Positions 43,448 through 55,795 of a stretch of DNA of 64,000 nt are shown in pieces. The first letter of the stretch is position 1; every line of letters begins with the position of its first letter. Origin of the DNA: Euptelea pleiosperma (lineage: Eukaryota > Streptophyta > Magnoliopsida > Ranunculales > Eupteleaceae); assembly GCA_035048495.1 (NCBI GenBank), contig CM068551.1, forward strand, positions 18,416,248 to 18,480,247. Direction: 5' to 3'. The notes below the pieces were generated by a model. It was not told the origin of the DNA. It saw nothing but the letters and a program-made list of their open reading frames with translations, and ran no database searches. A program made the translations under genes and the position numbers.

Positions 43448-45959
43448 TTAAAACTAAACAGTGATTACCTTATGATTTTAGTCATGGCAAGTCTATAGGA
43501 ATCATCAGCATTGACTTTGTTTGGCAATATTAAAGAAATTTACTTAATTCATGACATAATGAATCCCATGAGTAAAGATGATTCCTTCCATATAAGGCTT
43601 CATAGATCTTTAAGGTTAGCTTCAACCACACAATTGGATAGCATAGGAAACCTTGTTGTTAATTAGGACTAAGAGTTGAATTGGTTGAACCAGAGTTCTA
43701 AAACTCAATGAATTGAGTCGACTCAACTCGGATGAACTGATTCGTCAAGTTGATTGGATTTCGAGTGGACTCGGTCTGTGAGTAACAACATGAAAATTCA
43801 TATTTCTACGACCATCAACCATCGACATTGTCTGAATGCCGCCAAGTCTGATTATCTAATCAATGGCAATAATCCCACATAATTAAACTGAATTCAATCC
43901 ACTTGGATGATCTTAGCCATCCAATAAAGCCATTTTCTAGATGATTGATTGTACAATCCAGAAAAAGGTCCATGGATTGTGTGTTCCAGACATAGCTATA
44001 TGTCTGAGTCACATTGACAAGAGTTGAGTGTGGAAATTTTCACACAATTACATCTAAATCAGTATGATAAGTGTCCTCTGATTAGTCAAACCAAACAGTT
44101 AATGTGCTAGGAGCTCCATTTTTTTTTTTTTTTTCTATTTTTGCTAATTAGTTTTTTTTTTCCATTCCAAACAACAAAAATTGAAGAGAATCACATTGTT
44201 TTAATTGTGAAGGAAAAAACCTTTTATATTAGGTCATTAGCCAACACGCCAAATAGCGTAATTGCTAAGAAATCAACACTATAATGCGCATAAATGGTAA
44301 ATTAACAAATTTACAAACACCGAATAACTTACTAAACGCTTTACTAAACGGTCTTGCGGGCTACAAAAACATAGAGTCCACTGTAATTATATATGGCGTA
44401 TTGCATACGTCATCGAGTACTGCAAGATGCACTATGTCGGAGCGCGCAAGATCATCTAATATGGTAGCACGATCGAATCGAATCGGGCCTCTTCGCAAAT
44501 TCGAATCTACTTTATTATGAAAAGACCAAAGGCATTATCATTGATTACATGTTAATCAAGATCCTAATAATGCAGATCACCTTAATCATCTTAGGGTCAC
44601 AAGGGCCAAGTTGTTTATTTTAAAAGAGTGAAGGGGTTGTATTTAATTTTCACAAAAGGGAGGGATATGTTGTCAAATTTCACAAATCAATCCGGGCAGC
44701 GGGCAAAGCTGCCCGGATTTGATGTTCCTCTTTCTTGAGAAAAAGCAAAGCATAGTACAGATATCTTGTCTCAGTCTTTTCAACTGTGAAAGATTATGTG
44801 AACAAAGTCTTGTTGTAGATGGAATTCTTCACTGCAATTCCCAAATATCAAAGTATCAAAACATTGGTTCTTTGCTTCATTTGATAGGGAAAATAAAAGT
44901 AGAACCCAACAAATGAGGCACCTCTTCTAACCTTATAAAGCAAGAAAAGTCTTAATTGCCTCTGAAAGTTGAGGAGTGCCCTATTATCAAAAACAGCTAG
45001 CTGTGCCCCCAAATTACTTCCTTTAATATATTAAACTAGTGTGCCATATCATCAAGAGAAGTCAGTTTCCCATCTTAATTTGGACTTTATGGGGATGTTT
45101 GGTAAGAAAAAGCAGTGTTGCAAGCCAAAATTTAGGCAAGTATGAGAAAATAATTTTTGGCACCTATAAGAAGCTCTCTTTTTTTACATCGATCGTTTTC
45201 ATCATCTTCGTCTCTCCTATGAACTGTATTTTTGTCAAGACATGTGCCGTCAATTATTTTCTTACTACCTCAATCCATATCATTTTAAAAGTCTTCAACT
45301 TGTATCAAAGCGCTCTTTTTTTATTAATGACGTTGTTGGAGTCTTGTATAAATCAAAACCATATCAATCGACTTTCCGTTATCTTATCTCTTATTGAGGT
45401 TATTTAAATTTTCTCGAATATGCTTATTTCTGATTTTAGAATGTGTTTTTTTTTCTAGCTCTCAACTCAATCCTGTCAGTATCTTCATTTCTTCTATACT
45501 CATTCATGAATATGTTGTTTCTTGATTACCCAACAATTCAACTTTATAAAAGCATACCTGATATTCTCGTTGCCTTTTTAAAATTTTCCTTCAGTTTGAT
45601 GGGTATGCATTCACCTATTACTCTAGAAGCGTGTCTCCACTTAAGTCACCCAACAATACTTCTGTGGGTCATGTGTGAATTATTTCAGATGTCCACACCT
45701 CCTATGTTTTTATTTGAACTCCTTGGGATAAGAATTTGCAAGAGAATATATGAGATCATAAGATTCTAGGGGAATTAGTGTGGTGCATGTTCCTACGATT
45801 AAGTTAATTCCTCACTTCGATGAACTCAATTAAGAGCTACTCTTGTAAATAATTGCAAAGGCCCTAAGTGGAGGATTGGTGTCCCTTAATATAGGCTTTA
45901 AATGGTATCCTCGAAATAGAAGGTCTCCTAAAAGAGGAAGAAAATATTAATTTATCTCT
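43448..45959. other. Gene-free AT-rich stretch
   Basis: No protein domain recognised on either strand. 44284-44520 has an open plus-strand frame of 78 codons that is less AT-rich than its surroundings, with no recognisable homology. A strong short hairpin lies at 44689-44719. 45440-45720 shows phrasing (ATTACCCAACAATTCAACTTTATAAAAGCATA) reminiscent of antisense RTE-LINE tails, at low confidence. Confidence 0.4.
44689..44719. repeat. Perfect 12-bp GC-rich hairpin
   Basis: AATCCGGGCAGC, a 7-base loop, then GCTGCCCGGATT: a perfect inverted repeat in an AT-rich setting. No CTRR follows it, so a Helitron 3' end is not supported. No T-run follows either, and a rho-type terminator would not apply in a plant nucleus. 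Function unknown. Confidence 0.8.
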
Positions 45960-46300
45960 TAGGATATCAAACCTGTCCTTCTCGAAGGAGCTCAAAGTCA
46001 CCCTTCGAGACAAGGAATCTATTCAAAGTGAAAACTCTCTTCTTCCTTCATCGGAGCCCTTCAAACATTGGAAGGTGAACTTCGATAATGAAACTTACAT
46101 TGCACGAACCTATCTAGCTCATGGACCGGGTCCCCTTGAGATATCAGAGTATTTGCCAATCTATGGACCACACACATCTTTATGCTGAGTTGTTCATCAA
46201 CCGAGTAGAATTGTTAGTAGCTTTGTTATGACGACCAAAGCTCTATTGAGCTCTGTCATGCCCTAATGAACTTTGTTGATGAATTGTTCCTTAGCCTTGA
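45960..46300. repeat. Dispersed repeat, copy 1 (partner 52480-52720)
   Basis: Shares with 52480-52720 the blocks CGAGACAAGGAATCT, GGAAACTCTCTTCTTCCTTCATC.GAG, CACTGGAAGGTG, GACCTATCTA, CATC.TTATGC and TTGTTCATCA. It is oriented the same way. Identity is moderate, with indels. Probably an untranslated retroelement segment. Confidence 0.6.
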
Positions 46301-48300
46301 TGAACTATTAGAAGCTCTCTCCCAAGGAGTCTTCCCCGTTGGGAGAGGACAATGCTTTGTCTTTGGCAAAGGTAACCAATTTGGTTAATATGTCTCTGTG
46401 AGACTCAGGTAGAGGAACCCAGTCTCGCACCAATGAGGTTCAAGTCTTCTTGAGCCAACTAGGCAGGCTATGGTTCCCCTACATCCCCTATTGTTAGAAT
46501 AGTATTGATCTACAGTTCTAAGATCTTGTTAAGGGGATGTTCATCCCAATTTTAAAGGATAATGAACGAAATCATGGCCCTGAACGAGGTCTACAACCTC
46601 AATATTGACTTGGAACCCATTGTAAAGTTATATTTGATATGATTATCTAATCTCGTGTCAAAGGTCCAATGTATTAATCTTAGTCCTGAGATCATTTCAT
46701 GTATATCTGAGTGAGGACAAGACAAAGGGCTGAAAACACTTGAGATTAAAAGAAGCCTGAAGCTACTCTAAGACCCACAATGCAAGGACTATCAAGAAGT
46801 TAAGCATGAAGACCAAAGTGATCCAATTGACTTATGTCTAAACCCAAGGCCATGGAATTGAAAAGTCTTCATATAAAATGAACTAAAATGGAAAATTTGT
46901 ATCTTTGCAGTCGACTCCAGCGAGATTGATTGACTGTTCCAGAGACTAGCACACTAAGCGATAGGTCTTTGGAATCAGTCACCACTCAAAAATTGTCTAT
47001 TCTAGAGAATCCTACCTAAGCGAGGATCAGAATAAAAGATCAATCAACCTTACCAGTCTTAGCAATATGACCGTTTGACAAGCAACGATGCTTATATAAG
47101 ATAAGTGAATTCGACCTTGAGAGGTTAGATATTAAACCTGGATTATAAAATCTTTATCTAAGAGATCTTGATATTCACTTAAAATTAAAGTGCTTATTTT
47201 TTACTATTATTCTTTTAGCGTTATCGCACTCTTATAAGTAAACCTTCTTTTTATAAACTTTTCTACGAAAGAGTTTTCGCCATTGCGTAGAACACTTTTT
47301 GCTAGTCAAAATGATATATTTGCATGAATTAAACACATTTTCAGAAGTCTAAATATAGAGAGTCATTTTGATAAAGTCTCATTACGTGTTTTTACCATCG
47401 CAATAATCTAGATTGGATAATTCTCGAGACTTGTGGGCCCATGATCAACTACAAAATTCCACTACCAAAGCTTAAAAAGCCAATAAGCTGTGACAAGAAG
47501 ATATGTGCCAAATACAGGCTGAGCCAGTGGATCGCAAAGCTAGACCAAGAACCAAGAAAACGGACGAGTCGATGACTAAGAGAATGACCAAAGTGTTTAA
47601 AGCTACAACAAATGACATAAAATGATAACTTGCTCACTTGGTGAAGCGTATGGAAGAATATGTTGAAGACCAGGGTTCAAGACCCTCATCCATCTATTTT
47701 CTATTATTTTCTCTCTCATCTCTCTAAACCCTAACCAACTCTCTCTACCCCACGATTCTCTTTCCTCTCATCATCACTCTATCTCATAGCCTACCTTGGC
47801 CGATCATCATCATCTCTACCGTCTGATCACCGTGATCTAACCTAAACCCACGATCGATCTTCTCTCTCTCCACCACACGATCTCCCTGATCACACTCCCT
47901 ACCACCTAATCACAACATGATCTTTTCTTGTGTGTAATAGTGAACTGATTAAACATTAATAAAGGAACTAGACAAGATTTATGGTTATAACTTTCTACAC
48001 ACTCATAAATTTAAAATATTCTTATAGCAAGCAATGAATTTCTTGTTAGTATTTTAGAGGATTTTAACTATTTTCTCTTTTCTACTAGTGTATTTGTGCT
48101 TCTCTTTTCAAGCAAATATGATTATTTTTCACTTGTTTTCATCTTTTTTCCTTCCTTTTTTTTTTTTTTTTTTTTTCAAATGGCGACTTTCACACTGTTT
48201 GCATGAAGTAGGTAGCCCTAGCTAAGGCACATACATCCTCACTAGCTATCACACTACTCCTAGGTAGCCATTTCCACTTACAATTCTTTTTCTTTTCAAG
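46301..48300. other. Gene-free stretch with a tRNA-like repeat
   Basis: At 47632-47690 the plus strand reads ACTTGGTGAAGCGTATGG (box A-like) and, about 30 bp on, CAGGGTTCAAGACCC (box B-like), suggesting a tRNA-derived SINE head. Then CT-rich sequence (47700-47920) follows. The rest shows nothing recognisable. Confidence 0.4.
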
Positions 48301-48889
48301 GGGGAGTGGTGCATGTGAAGGTGTAAGTTAAATTTTGAACTATCCACTAACTGAGTAGTGAAGGAGACTAATCTTAAAAAAATTTCTAGAACATAATACA
48401 ATTATCTAATCTCAATCTACCAAGTGTCAATGTTTTGATTCTGGGTTTTCTAAAGTTCATTTCAATAAATTAGAAATCCTATGAATGCACTATCCACGAC
48501 TCAAAAACACCTAATATGACACCAAATAATTTTGTTTTCTAATTTTTGAAGATATAATAGAAAATAAAAAACACGAAAGCAACTATGCTAAAAAAGGAAA
48601 AAAGAAAACAAAATCTTAAAGGAAACTACACATCATAACCATCAAAATATTAAAAAAAATCACACATGGGAGTTGACATACCAAGCAACACTCAGGGAAA
48701 CAATAGAGAAAATATCTCACCAATGTTTCCTCCATTTTTAACAATATGGGGAATCTGAGTAACTGCGTAGCTATTGTTGTTAGTCCTATCTCACGCATCA
48801 CAAATTCATTAAATTCATTGAACACATCACAGTCATACTAAGAGAATTGTACGATGTTTTGGTAACCATAAATTTGGTTGATGCTCAAA

Positions 48890-49495
48890 AGGTTGGTTTT
48901 CATTCTTTCAACATAAAACATATCTTCAAGTTGGGGAATGTTAGTAGAGATATGCTTTAATGTTTAACAACATAAAGATATGCTTTATGTTGAAAGAATG
49001 AAAACCAACATAAGTTCTCTTGTCTCCATCCCTTTTCCCGACATAGAGGATTTTCTCAAGTTTTTTAGTGCTTTGAGAAAGTAAGGCAAGTCTCTCAATT
49101 AGGCAATTTCTAATTCCAGAGACTTTTTTCTATTCATACAAATCTGGAACTCACATTTTAGAATCTTGTTCTTAATAAAAAGAGACTTCTTCTCTTCGTC
49201 CAACTGACATACCAAAATTGATAAGCCATAGGTTTCAAGTCTCAGGGTTACAATGTCCTTGTCAAGATTCTTGACAAGTTCTAATAGTTTTTACTAGCCT
49301 TGGTCAATTTGAGGCTTTCTTTATACAACTCTTGATAAGCTATATGAAGATTGCCTTCGTCCTCACTATCTGAGTCACTATGCCTCTTCTCAGTGGAAAC
49401 CCTCCTTCTGCATCTCTCTATAGATAAAAAATAGTAAGCAAATTCACACTCAGGTTGTTAAACATTAAAGAGTGAACCTATGCTATGATACCAAT
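48890..49495 (-). mobile_element. Copia-type gag/PBS region remnant
   Basis: The minus strand starts near 49490 with TTGGTATCATAGCATAGGTTC, a primer-binding-site-like sequence adjoining an LTR. It then encodes, in broken frames, DSDSEDEGNLHIAYQELYKESLKL. This resembles the acidic spacer downstream of Copia gag zinc knuckles. Stops abound. An LTR would then lie at higher coordinates (about 49500-50830), but its ends cannot be fixed. Confidence 0.5.
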
Positions 49496-51039
49496 CGAAA
49501 TATTTTGGTATCTGAAGGATGCAAGACCTAGAGAGGAGTGATCAAGTCTATTTAAATATTTAAATATGAAACCTAAACACTATGATCGCAGTCCAGGGAT
49601 CTAACTGCATGCATGTAATCCTAGTTGATTGATTGAATTAACGCATAAAATCTAACCGACTTAGGTCAAATATATAAAGAGATATATGCAATATTAATTC
49701 ATTTAGTTGATCTAAATATATAGTATAACTCACATAAATAAATCAACGCATGCGATTTTTAATGAGGAAATCCATCTGAGAAAAACCTAGGGACCATGTC
49801 CATATGTGAAAGGATCACTATGAAAAAGTTCAATAAGTACAGAAGTTACCCACACAACAATGATATCATAGTCTCTCGACTCGAATCATTCAATCCATTG
49901 TCACTGCTTCTACACCCTCAAAACTCTTCATGCATGCTTAGAATCCCATAAACGCCTTCTTCTTGTTCATGATCACAACCAATTCAGAGTCACTCTGAAT
50001 CACCACTCGAATCATACAAGCATCAAAAGAGAACTAAGGAGTAGTTTACAAACTTTGCTAAGAACTAATAGGCGTGAAGGTGTTCTTAGCTAGGTTCAAT
50101 CAACAAAGGAGGTTTACCTATGGCTAGGGTTGATACACAAGCTTTTTTATCCAAAACTAGTAGAGAGTTCTTAGTTTTTCATTCTCGACTTACCTATTTA
50201 TAGTAGGGACATAACCTACCCAAAAATAGTAAGTACGTAGTTGGGCCAAAAGGAAAACTTAATTAATGAATTAACTTTAGAATCGAATCTGCACATAATT
50301 CGATCAACCAGGCTTATTAAAGGCCGATCAATCGAAGAAAAATTGGGATCGATTGATCTTGTTCTACACAGTTTTTTCCTATCGATAAAATCCAAGACCG
50401 ATGTTTTTACGTATTTGTTATCCAGTTGTTTGATGTCAATAGTCTGATCGATAAAAGACCACTTACACAAATTTTTCCATCAATCTCGGATTCGCACTCC
50501 AATCGATCGGGTCATACACTCCGATTGATCAAATGTCATAGTTTTCAAAATGAAAACTTTATTCAATTATTTTCTTTTGAGCACGAAAACCAATAGTCCA
50601 TAAGTACTTAGAGATTAATGATTAATATTTTACCACCTAAAATTAAGTGTGATCAATGTGAAGCTTATGTTCTTCAACTGAACCTCGATGCTTTTGGAAT
50701 CTCCTGGCAGGCTTGAGTTGATATACACAATAGACATCCACAAAACCTACCAACACACTAAGGAAGACTAGAACTTGTTTTGTCAAATAGAATCAACTAA
50801 TACAAAATCTAGACCTTACAGTTGAATCCTGAGAGTAGACTTCCAAATAACCTGTCAAAACAGAAATTAAGATGGTGTAGGGGACGAAGTTCATATTAAC
50901 CGACAAGCTCTTCATTCTTTCTCTTTTACAAATTCTAATTTGTAGCTTTATATGTTAAGAAATTCATACATAACACTGTGAAAATTTGATTGAGACATTA
51001 TTATTTTAACTTTAAGGTATGTAATTTTTAATGTTTCTC
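49496..51039. other. Possible LTR and unassigned sequence
   Basis: Adjoins the PBS-like site. Rich in TCGATCGA/ATCGATCAA-type motifs (50290-50530) and lacking any protein domain. Consistent with a decayed retroelement LTR on the minus strand, but no second LTR copy is present in the window to confirm it. Confidence 0.35.
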
Positions 51040-51284
51040 AATTTATATAGAACTAGTGGGTGCCCCATGCCATCGGCACTCCTTGACAAAGAATTTGCCA
51101 ACATCAGGTGAGTGGCTGAGATCCACCGTCCATTTAGGGGATTAGATCTCGGCCCTTTGTTGAAGCCCATAAGAGGAGGTATAAGTGGGGAGACAACCAC
51201 TGTGTTTTGTTATATAGAATAGTAAATGGCCCGTGCCAATGGCACTCCCTAAAAAATGCATTTGCAAAAAGTGGGCAGCACTCA

Positions 51285-51595
51285 AACGTTAATGGTATAA
51301 CAGATGGGGGCGTTACTGTTATTTCCGTTATAACGGATTGCAACGCACATGGGCAAAAAACGGAAAATAATGGAAAGGAACGGAAATAACTGAAAATAAC
51401 AGGTCTAAAATTAAATTTTCAAATATTCGCTAAAAGTTATAATAGAAAATAACATATATTTTTTAACAAATTTTTTTCAAAAAATAACGGTCGTTATAAT
51501 GAAAAAATAACAGCTGTTATTTTCTTAGCGTTAAAATGGTATATATATATATATATAACGTAATGAGGGAAGTCCAAACCCATTATAACAGTCGC
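51285..51595. mobile_element. TTATAACG-family MITE in the tandem array
   Basis: Contains GTTACTGTTATTTCCGTTATAACGG, AAAATAATGGAAAGGAACGG, AATAACGGTCGTTATAATG and AATAACAGCTGTTATTTTC, in the reverse order of the 29.8-kb copy. Ends are worn. A TA run at 51541-51556 interrupts it. Confidence 0.65.
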
Positions 51596-51988
51596 TATTC
51601 ATAGCGTACACCAAATCTATTTACTTTTGGGCCTATGAACCCTATTTATGTTCTGCACATATTTGGCGGACGTACACCAAATCCAAGTCTGTATAGTTAA
51701 ATTTAAAATTTTCTCGAAAATCATAGCATGAGGCGAATAAATGAGTGGGAGTGAGTGGTTGAGATCCGACCGTCCAACATTAGACGGATAAATTTTATCT
51801 CATCCACTCTTTATGTTATGAAGGCGGATAAGATAAGGGATAAGACAACTTCCTTATTTTGTTATATAGATAGTAGGTGGCCCATGCCCACGGCATTCTC
51901 TAACAAAGCGTTTGCCAAAATTAGGTGTGAGTGGCTGAGACCCACCATCAATTTGGGGGATAAGATCTTGGCCCTTCTTTGTTGAAAC

Positions 51989-52313
51989 TAGGGGTGTCAA
52001 TTTTACCCGTTTAACCGGAACCGAATCGGAACTAGAACCGAAACAAAACAGACAATAACGATTCCGGTTCTGAGTAGCCTAATGTGGAACCGAAACCAAT
52101 AAGAACCGGAACTGAACCGATAAGAACCGGTACCAATAAATAAATATAGTGTAAATATTCTCATATTCTCAAGATTTGGCCCAATATACCTAGAACCAGA
52201 ACCGACATAAATACATAATCAGTTCCGGATCCATCACTTTGAGAACCGAAATCGATTGTTCCGGTTCTGGTTACCTTAGGAACCGAACCGGAACCGACCA
52301 GTTAACACCCCTA
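51989..52313. mobile_element. hAT-like MITE with perfect 8-bp target duplication
   Basis: 325 bp, starting TAGGGGTGTCAATTTTACC and ending CAGTTAACACCCCTA. GTTGAAAC flanks it at 51981-51988 and 52314-52321. The 8-bp duplication and AGGGGTGT ends fit the hAT group. The interior is an inverted, GGAACCGAACCGGAACC-rich sequence. A worn relative lies at 32405-32800. Confidence 0.9.
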
Positions 52314-52390
52314 GTTGAAACCACATAAGATAAGATAAGAGATAAGACTATTATCCTGTTTTGTTATATAGATTGTAAGTTCCTGAGACA

Positions 52391-53020
52391 CAGAGTTATT
52401 ACCAACACTAAGACTAATAATACAGTTGACATGGAATTAGACATCAAACTGAAATATGCCTTTATAATTTCTAATTCGAGACAAGGAATCTTTCCAAATT
52501 GGAAACTCTCTTCTTCCTTCATCAGAGTCCTTCTAACACTGGAAGGTGTACTTTGATATAAGGAATTACTTACGTTGGGCAGACCTATCTACCAATCTGT
52601 GGATCAAGCGCACATCCTTATGCAGAGGTGTTCATCAGCTTGGTGGAACTGTTGGCAGCTCTATCATGACAACCAGAGCTCTGCCACACCCGAATAAACT
52701 TCCTAATGGACTCTTCCATGTCCAAAAGTGGTGTGCCTCCTCCTGCCACGTGTATAGACCTCACATGCAGAACTATGCATCCCACAAGTCACCAATCTCT
52801 TCATCTTTATAGAATCCACATAAAATATGAAATCATTAAAATCAACTCCAATCCAAATACTAAGTAAAATTTCACCATGGAATAATTTGAGCATTTTCTT
52901 CACATTTTTACTAAGGGTGTGTTTGGCTTGCGAGAGTTTGAAGTCGTAGGAATTGGTAAGTCACATGAGTTGCTAAACTCATGGGTTTGAAGTTGCATGT
53001 GTGAATTCAAATTCAAATAT
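52391..53020. repeat. Dispersed repeat copy 2 and flank
   Basis: 52480-52720 is the partner of 45960-46300. The rest up to 53020 shows no recognisable feature, apart from GTGTTTGGCTTGCGAGAG (52919) that looks like a MITE end without its partner. Confidence 0.5.
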
Positions 53021-53169
53021 GGATCAGGCTTGAGGTACTCGCTTTTTTTGCACTCAGCTTTTCACTCACGCTCTCAGCTGTTGTTGGATTCTCGGAATCC
53101 ACATCTGAGTTCTTGGGCATGGATTGCCGAGTGAAAAGACGAGCGCAAAAAGGCGAGTCCCCTGATCCC
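53021..53169. mobile_element. Palindromic MITE (GGTCAGGCT group), copy 3
   Basis: GGATCAGGCTTGAGGTACTCGC and GGCGAGTCCCCTGATCC are inverted ends. TTTTTTTGCACTCAGCTTTTCACTC mirrors GAGTGAAAAGACGAGCGCAAAAA, and GTTGGATTCTCGGAATCCA forms the centre. Confidence 0.7.
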
Positions 53170-53509
53170 GACCCTTCAAATATTTTGTAAAAACATGTAA
53201 GAATAAGGGTATTAAAAAAAACCCTACTACTCGTTCTATGCCATTAAGAAAACTCCTGACTTGCAAAGTAGGAGGAACCCCAGTAATGGATCTTTGATTC
53301 CAACACTTTCAAGTTAGGGTTCATCAGTGCTGGAAAAATGGTAGTGAGCATTTCCAAGGGACTAGCAAAATCAAGCATCTTGCCAGCTTAAAGAATTTGA
53401 ATTGCTCACAAAGATTTCTATCATAGATGAGGAGGACGAACCAAACACCGATTAGTATTGTTCAGGATTACTGTTTTCTCTATATCCATTCAGAAGATAT
53501 CTAAATAAG

Positions 53510-53937
53510 TAGGGGTATTAATGGGCCAGGCTGGCATGATGGACATTTAGGCCCGGCTATCAATGGGTCTGGCTTAGGTTACATGTAAAGGCCCAATATA
53601 CTGGGCCTGGGCTTGATTTGAGAGTCCAATACAAGCTCGAGCCTGACATGCAAATCCCGCTAGGCCCTTCTTATACAATTTGCGTGTACATAATTATTTG
53701 GCAATGATAATTTACTACTTTTAAATTTTAACTAGTGCTATTAACTAAATACACGTGTACTAATTAGTTTGCGGGCCGGGCTTGGGTAGAGCCTACTAGG
53801 CCTGTCACAGGTATCATCTGGGCTTGGGTAGAGCTTACCATGCCTGCTACGGGCCTTGCTGGGCTCATACGCATGTTAATATTTTCAGGCCAGGCTTTGG
53901 CATAAATAGGACCGGCCCATTACCTATATGATTAACG
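53510..53937. mobile_element. GGGCC-rich hAT-like MITE
   Basis: Begins TAGGGGTATTAATGGGCC and ends GGACCGGCCCATTACCTA, which are imperfect inverted ends. The interior is dense in GGGCTTGG, GGCCCGG and TAGGCCTG. No transposase frame. The 8-bp duplication cannot be recognised with certainty. Confidence 0.65.
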
Positions 53938-54029
53938 CTTATTTATTTAGCTCCTTTGCAATGGAAACCAAACGGCCCATCAAAAAGAGAGTTCTAATGC
54001 ATGAAAAAGCTATAAAAATTTGTGGTTGA

Positions 54030-54260
54030 AATCATGATTTAAAAAATGGCCATTATAACAGTAACAGTTATTTCAAAATTAACACCCAAAACTGAAAAGG
54101 GGGGCTTAGGGTTATAACAGCTTTTATAACGGAAATAACAGCCATTATTTTGACCAAAAAAAAAAAAAATCATTTTTACTGTTATCGGGGCTTTAAAAAA
54201 TTAATATTCTGACTTTTTTTTATTCTGATGTGACTGACTTGACCCGTTATAATGGCTATA
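54030..54260. mobile_element. TTATAACG-family MITE fragment
   Basis: CATGATTTAAAAAATGGCCATTATAAC start, GCTTTTATAACGG, and GACCCGTTATAATGGCTATAATGGTAACG near the right side. A second fragment with TTATAACGGAAATAATGCC lies at 54680-54800. Confidence 0.6.
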
Positions 54261-55045
54261 ATGGTAACGTTAGGTATCCGTTATGTGGCGTTGCCATGAA
54301 TTTCGAGGCGCTATCCAAAACGCAAAAACATCCCAAAACGCAGTTTGCATATTAAATGACAGTGCCATTTGCATTTTTAGGGACCATCCAAATAGCCCCT
54401 CGGTTAACATTTTCTTTTGAAACTCTTGAGGGTTGCAGGTGTTGTAAAGCCTCACACACCCACGATCTCAAAATCCATATAGTACGGCACCATTTCAGCC
54501 AATCTATTGCAGTGTCAAAAGAATTGAAAACGAATTAGATGAGCTCGAGCCTGCCCAGATTCAGGATGATTCGATGGGCTTCTCAGATTTATAAACAAAA
54601 TAACTGCTGGGCCTAGGTCAAGCTTTTAAATCTGTATTGGGCCTGAGCATAACTTTGGATGAAGGCCATGTCTGGGGTACAGAGACGTTATCTCATGAAA
54701 ATAACAGTTGTTACAACAGTAATACCCCGACCCCGTTACGTTATTTTTACCAAAAAAAACATGGTATGTCCGTTATAACGGAAATAATGCCATTATTTTT
54801 TTTTTTTAGCAAAATCATTAATATTTAGATTTTTTTTTTTATTCATGTGATTTATGGCAGGCGCTTTTTGTTTTATTTCCTCTACCCAATGTAAGGTTGA
54901 CGCATAGCACCCAAGGCCTAATTGTGATTTATTCATGGTTGCAATTTCGAACCATGCAATGCATGCCGCAGTGGGTTGACATCTCGTGTCCAGCAAGCCT
55001 TTCCTTGCTGTTGGGTCTTGTGGTCCAGGCCAACAAGGCAAGGCT

Positions 55046-55400
55046 GATCAAGGTTTAAAAGAGGCCGTTTTAACGGTATAACAGACTGGGGTGTTACCAT
55101 TAAAGCCTTTAAAATGAATTGTAATGGACGGGCAAAAATGGAAAAAAAAAAACCGGAATTTAACGGGAAAAACAAAAAAAAATGGTGCTGAATTCAAATT
55201 TTCAGAAAAAAAAAAAAAAAAAAAGGAAAATAATGGAAATTTAACGGAAAATAACGGACGTTGTTTTTCACAAGTTTTTTTCAGAAAATAACAGCCGTTA
55301 TTTTCTAAACGTCAAAACAGTTCTTAACGTAACAAGCTTGGGCGTTACAGTTAAAAAGGCCATTAAAACTGCTTAAACGGCGTTATTTCAAACCATGGAG
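55046..55400. mobile_element. TTATAACG-family MITE, full-length copy
   Basis: CAAGGTTTAAAAGAGGCCGTTTTAACGG at the left, and GCTTAAACGGCGTTATTTCAAACCATGG at the right. GCTGATCA before and GCAGATCA after the element suggest an 8-9 bp duplication with one mismatch. Contains A-runs (55207-55224). It is in the opposite orientation to the 29.8-kb copy. Confidence 0.7.
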
Positions 55401-55529
55401 CAGATCATACATCCTCCTTCAAAAGGGCATTTTTTGCGCTTTCGAATGTATTCTCTGTGAAAAGCTTAATTTAATATGGTGGCAAAAGTCTACTCAAATA
55501 AATACAAAAACGGTTTTTATTTGTAGGTA

Positions 55530-55625
55530 GGCCAGTCAGGTGGTAAGTGGAGTTCAGCAGGCATGCGTGCGAAGACGGGTTTTCAACCTATGGCATCAAA
55601 CACCCAATGACTTCACCAACTTAGC
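55530..55625 (-). repeat. SINE-like tRNA-related segment
   Basis: The minus strand reads TGCTAAGTTGGTGAAGTCATTGG (box A-like), then CATAGGTTGAAAACCCG (box B-like). It is located about 170 bp downstream of the threonine aldolase stop codon. By-eye call only. Confidence 0.35.
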
Positions 55626-55795
55626 AAGATGGAATCCTAAAAGTTATAAAGATTACAAGCATGATGCAGTTTGAATCTGAATTATAGCACATAAACTTTG
55701 AGATGAGTTCATTACTTCTCTGTCTCCAAACATCTTTTGGATAATAGATGGAAACAATTCTTCTGAGAGAAGGAAACCATCTTCCAGTCGAAAGG

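Larger units (their letters stand above)
51040..52390. repeat. Degenerate tandem array (GTGGGTGCCC..TTGTTATATAGA units)
   Basis: About four diverged units start near 51047, 51221, 51640 and 51890. Each carries GTGG.GCCC.TGCCA.CGGCA.TC, CAAAG.ATTTGCCAA, GAGTGGCTGAGA.CCACC and an end TTTTGTTATATAGA. The second unit is broken by a TTATAACG MITE (about 51285-51595) and the fourth by a hAT-like MITE (51989-52313). Confidence 0.65.

Noticed and set aside
44284..44520. 78-codon plus-strand frame
   Set aside because: Not recognisable as any family and has no splice partners; noted only as unexplained composition.
44689..44719. Helitron 3' end
   Set aside because: The hairpin is right in kind but no CTRR follows and no 5' TC end could be paired with it.
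45039..45769. Long hydrophobic plus-strand frames
   Set aside because: Hydrophobicity follows from T-rich sequence (Phe/Leu/Ile codons). No membrane protein family recognised; some phrasing resembles antisense LINE tails.
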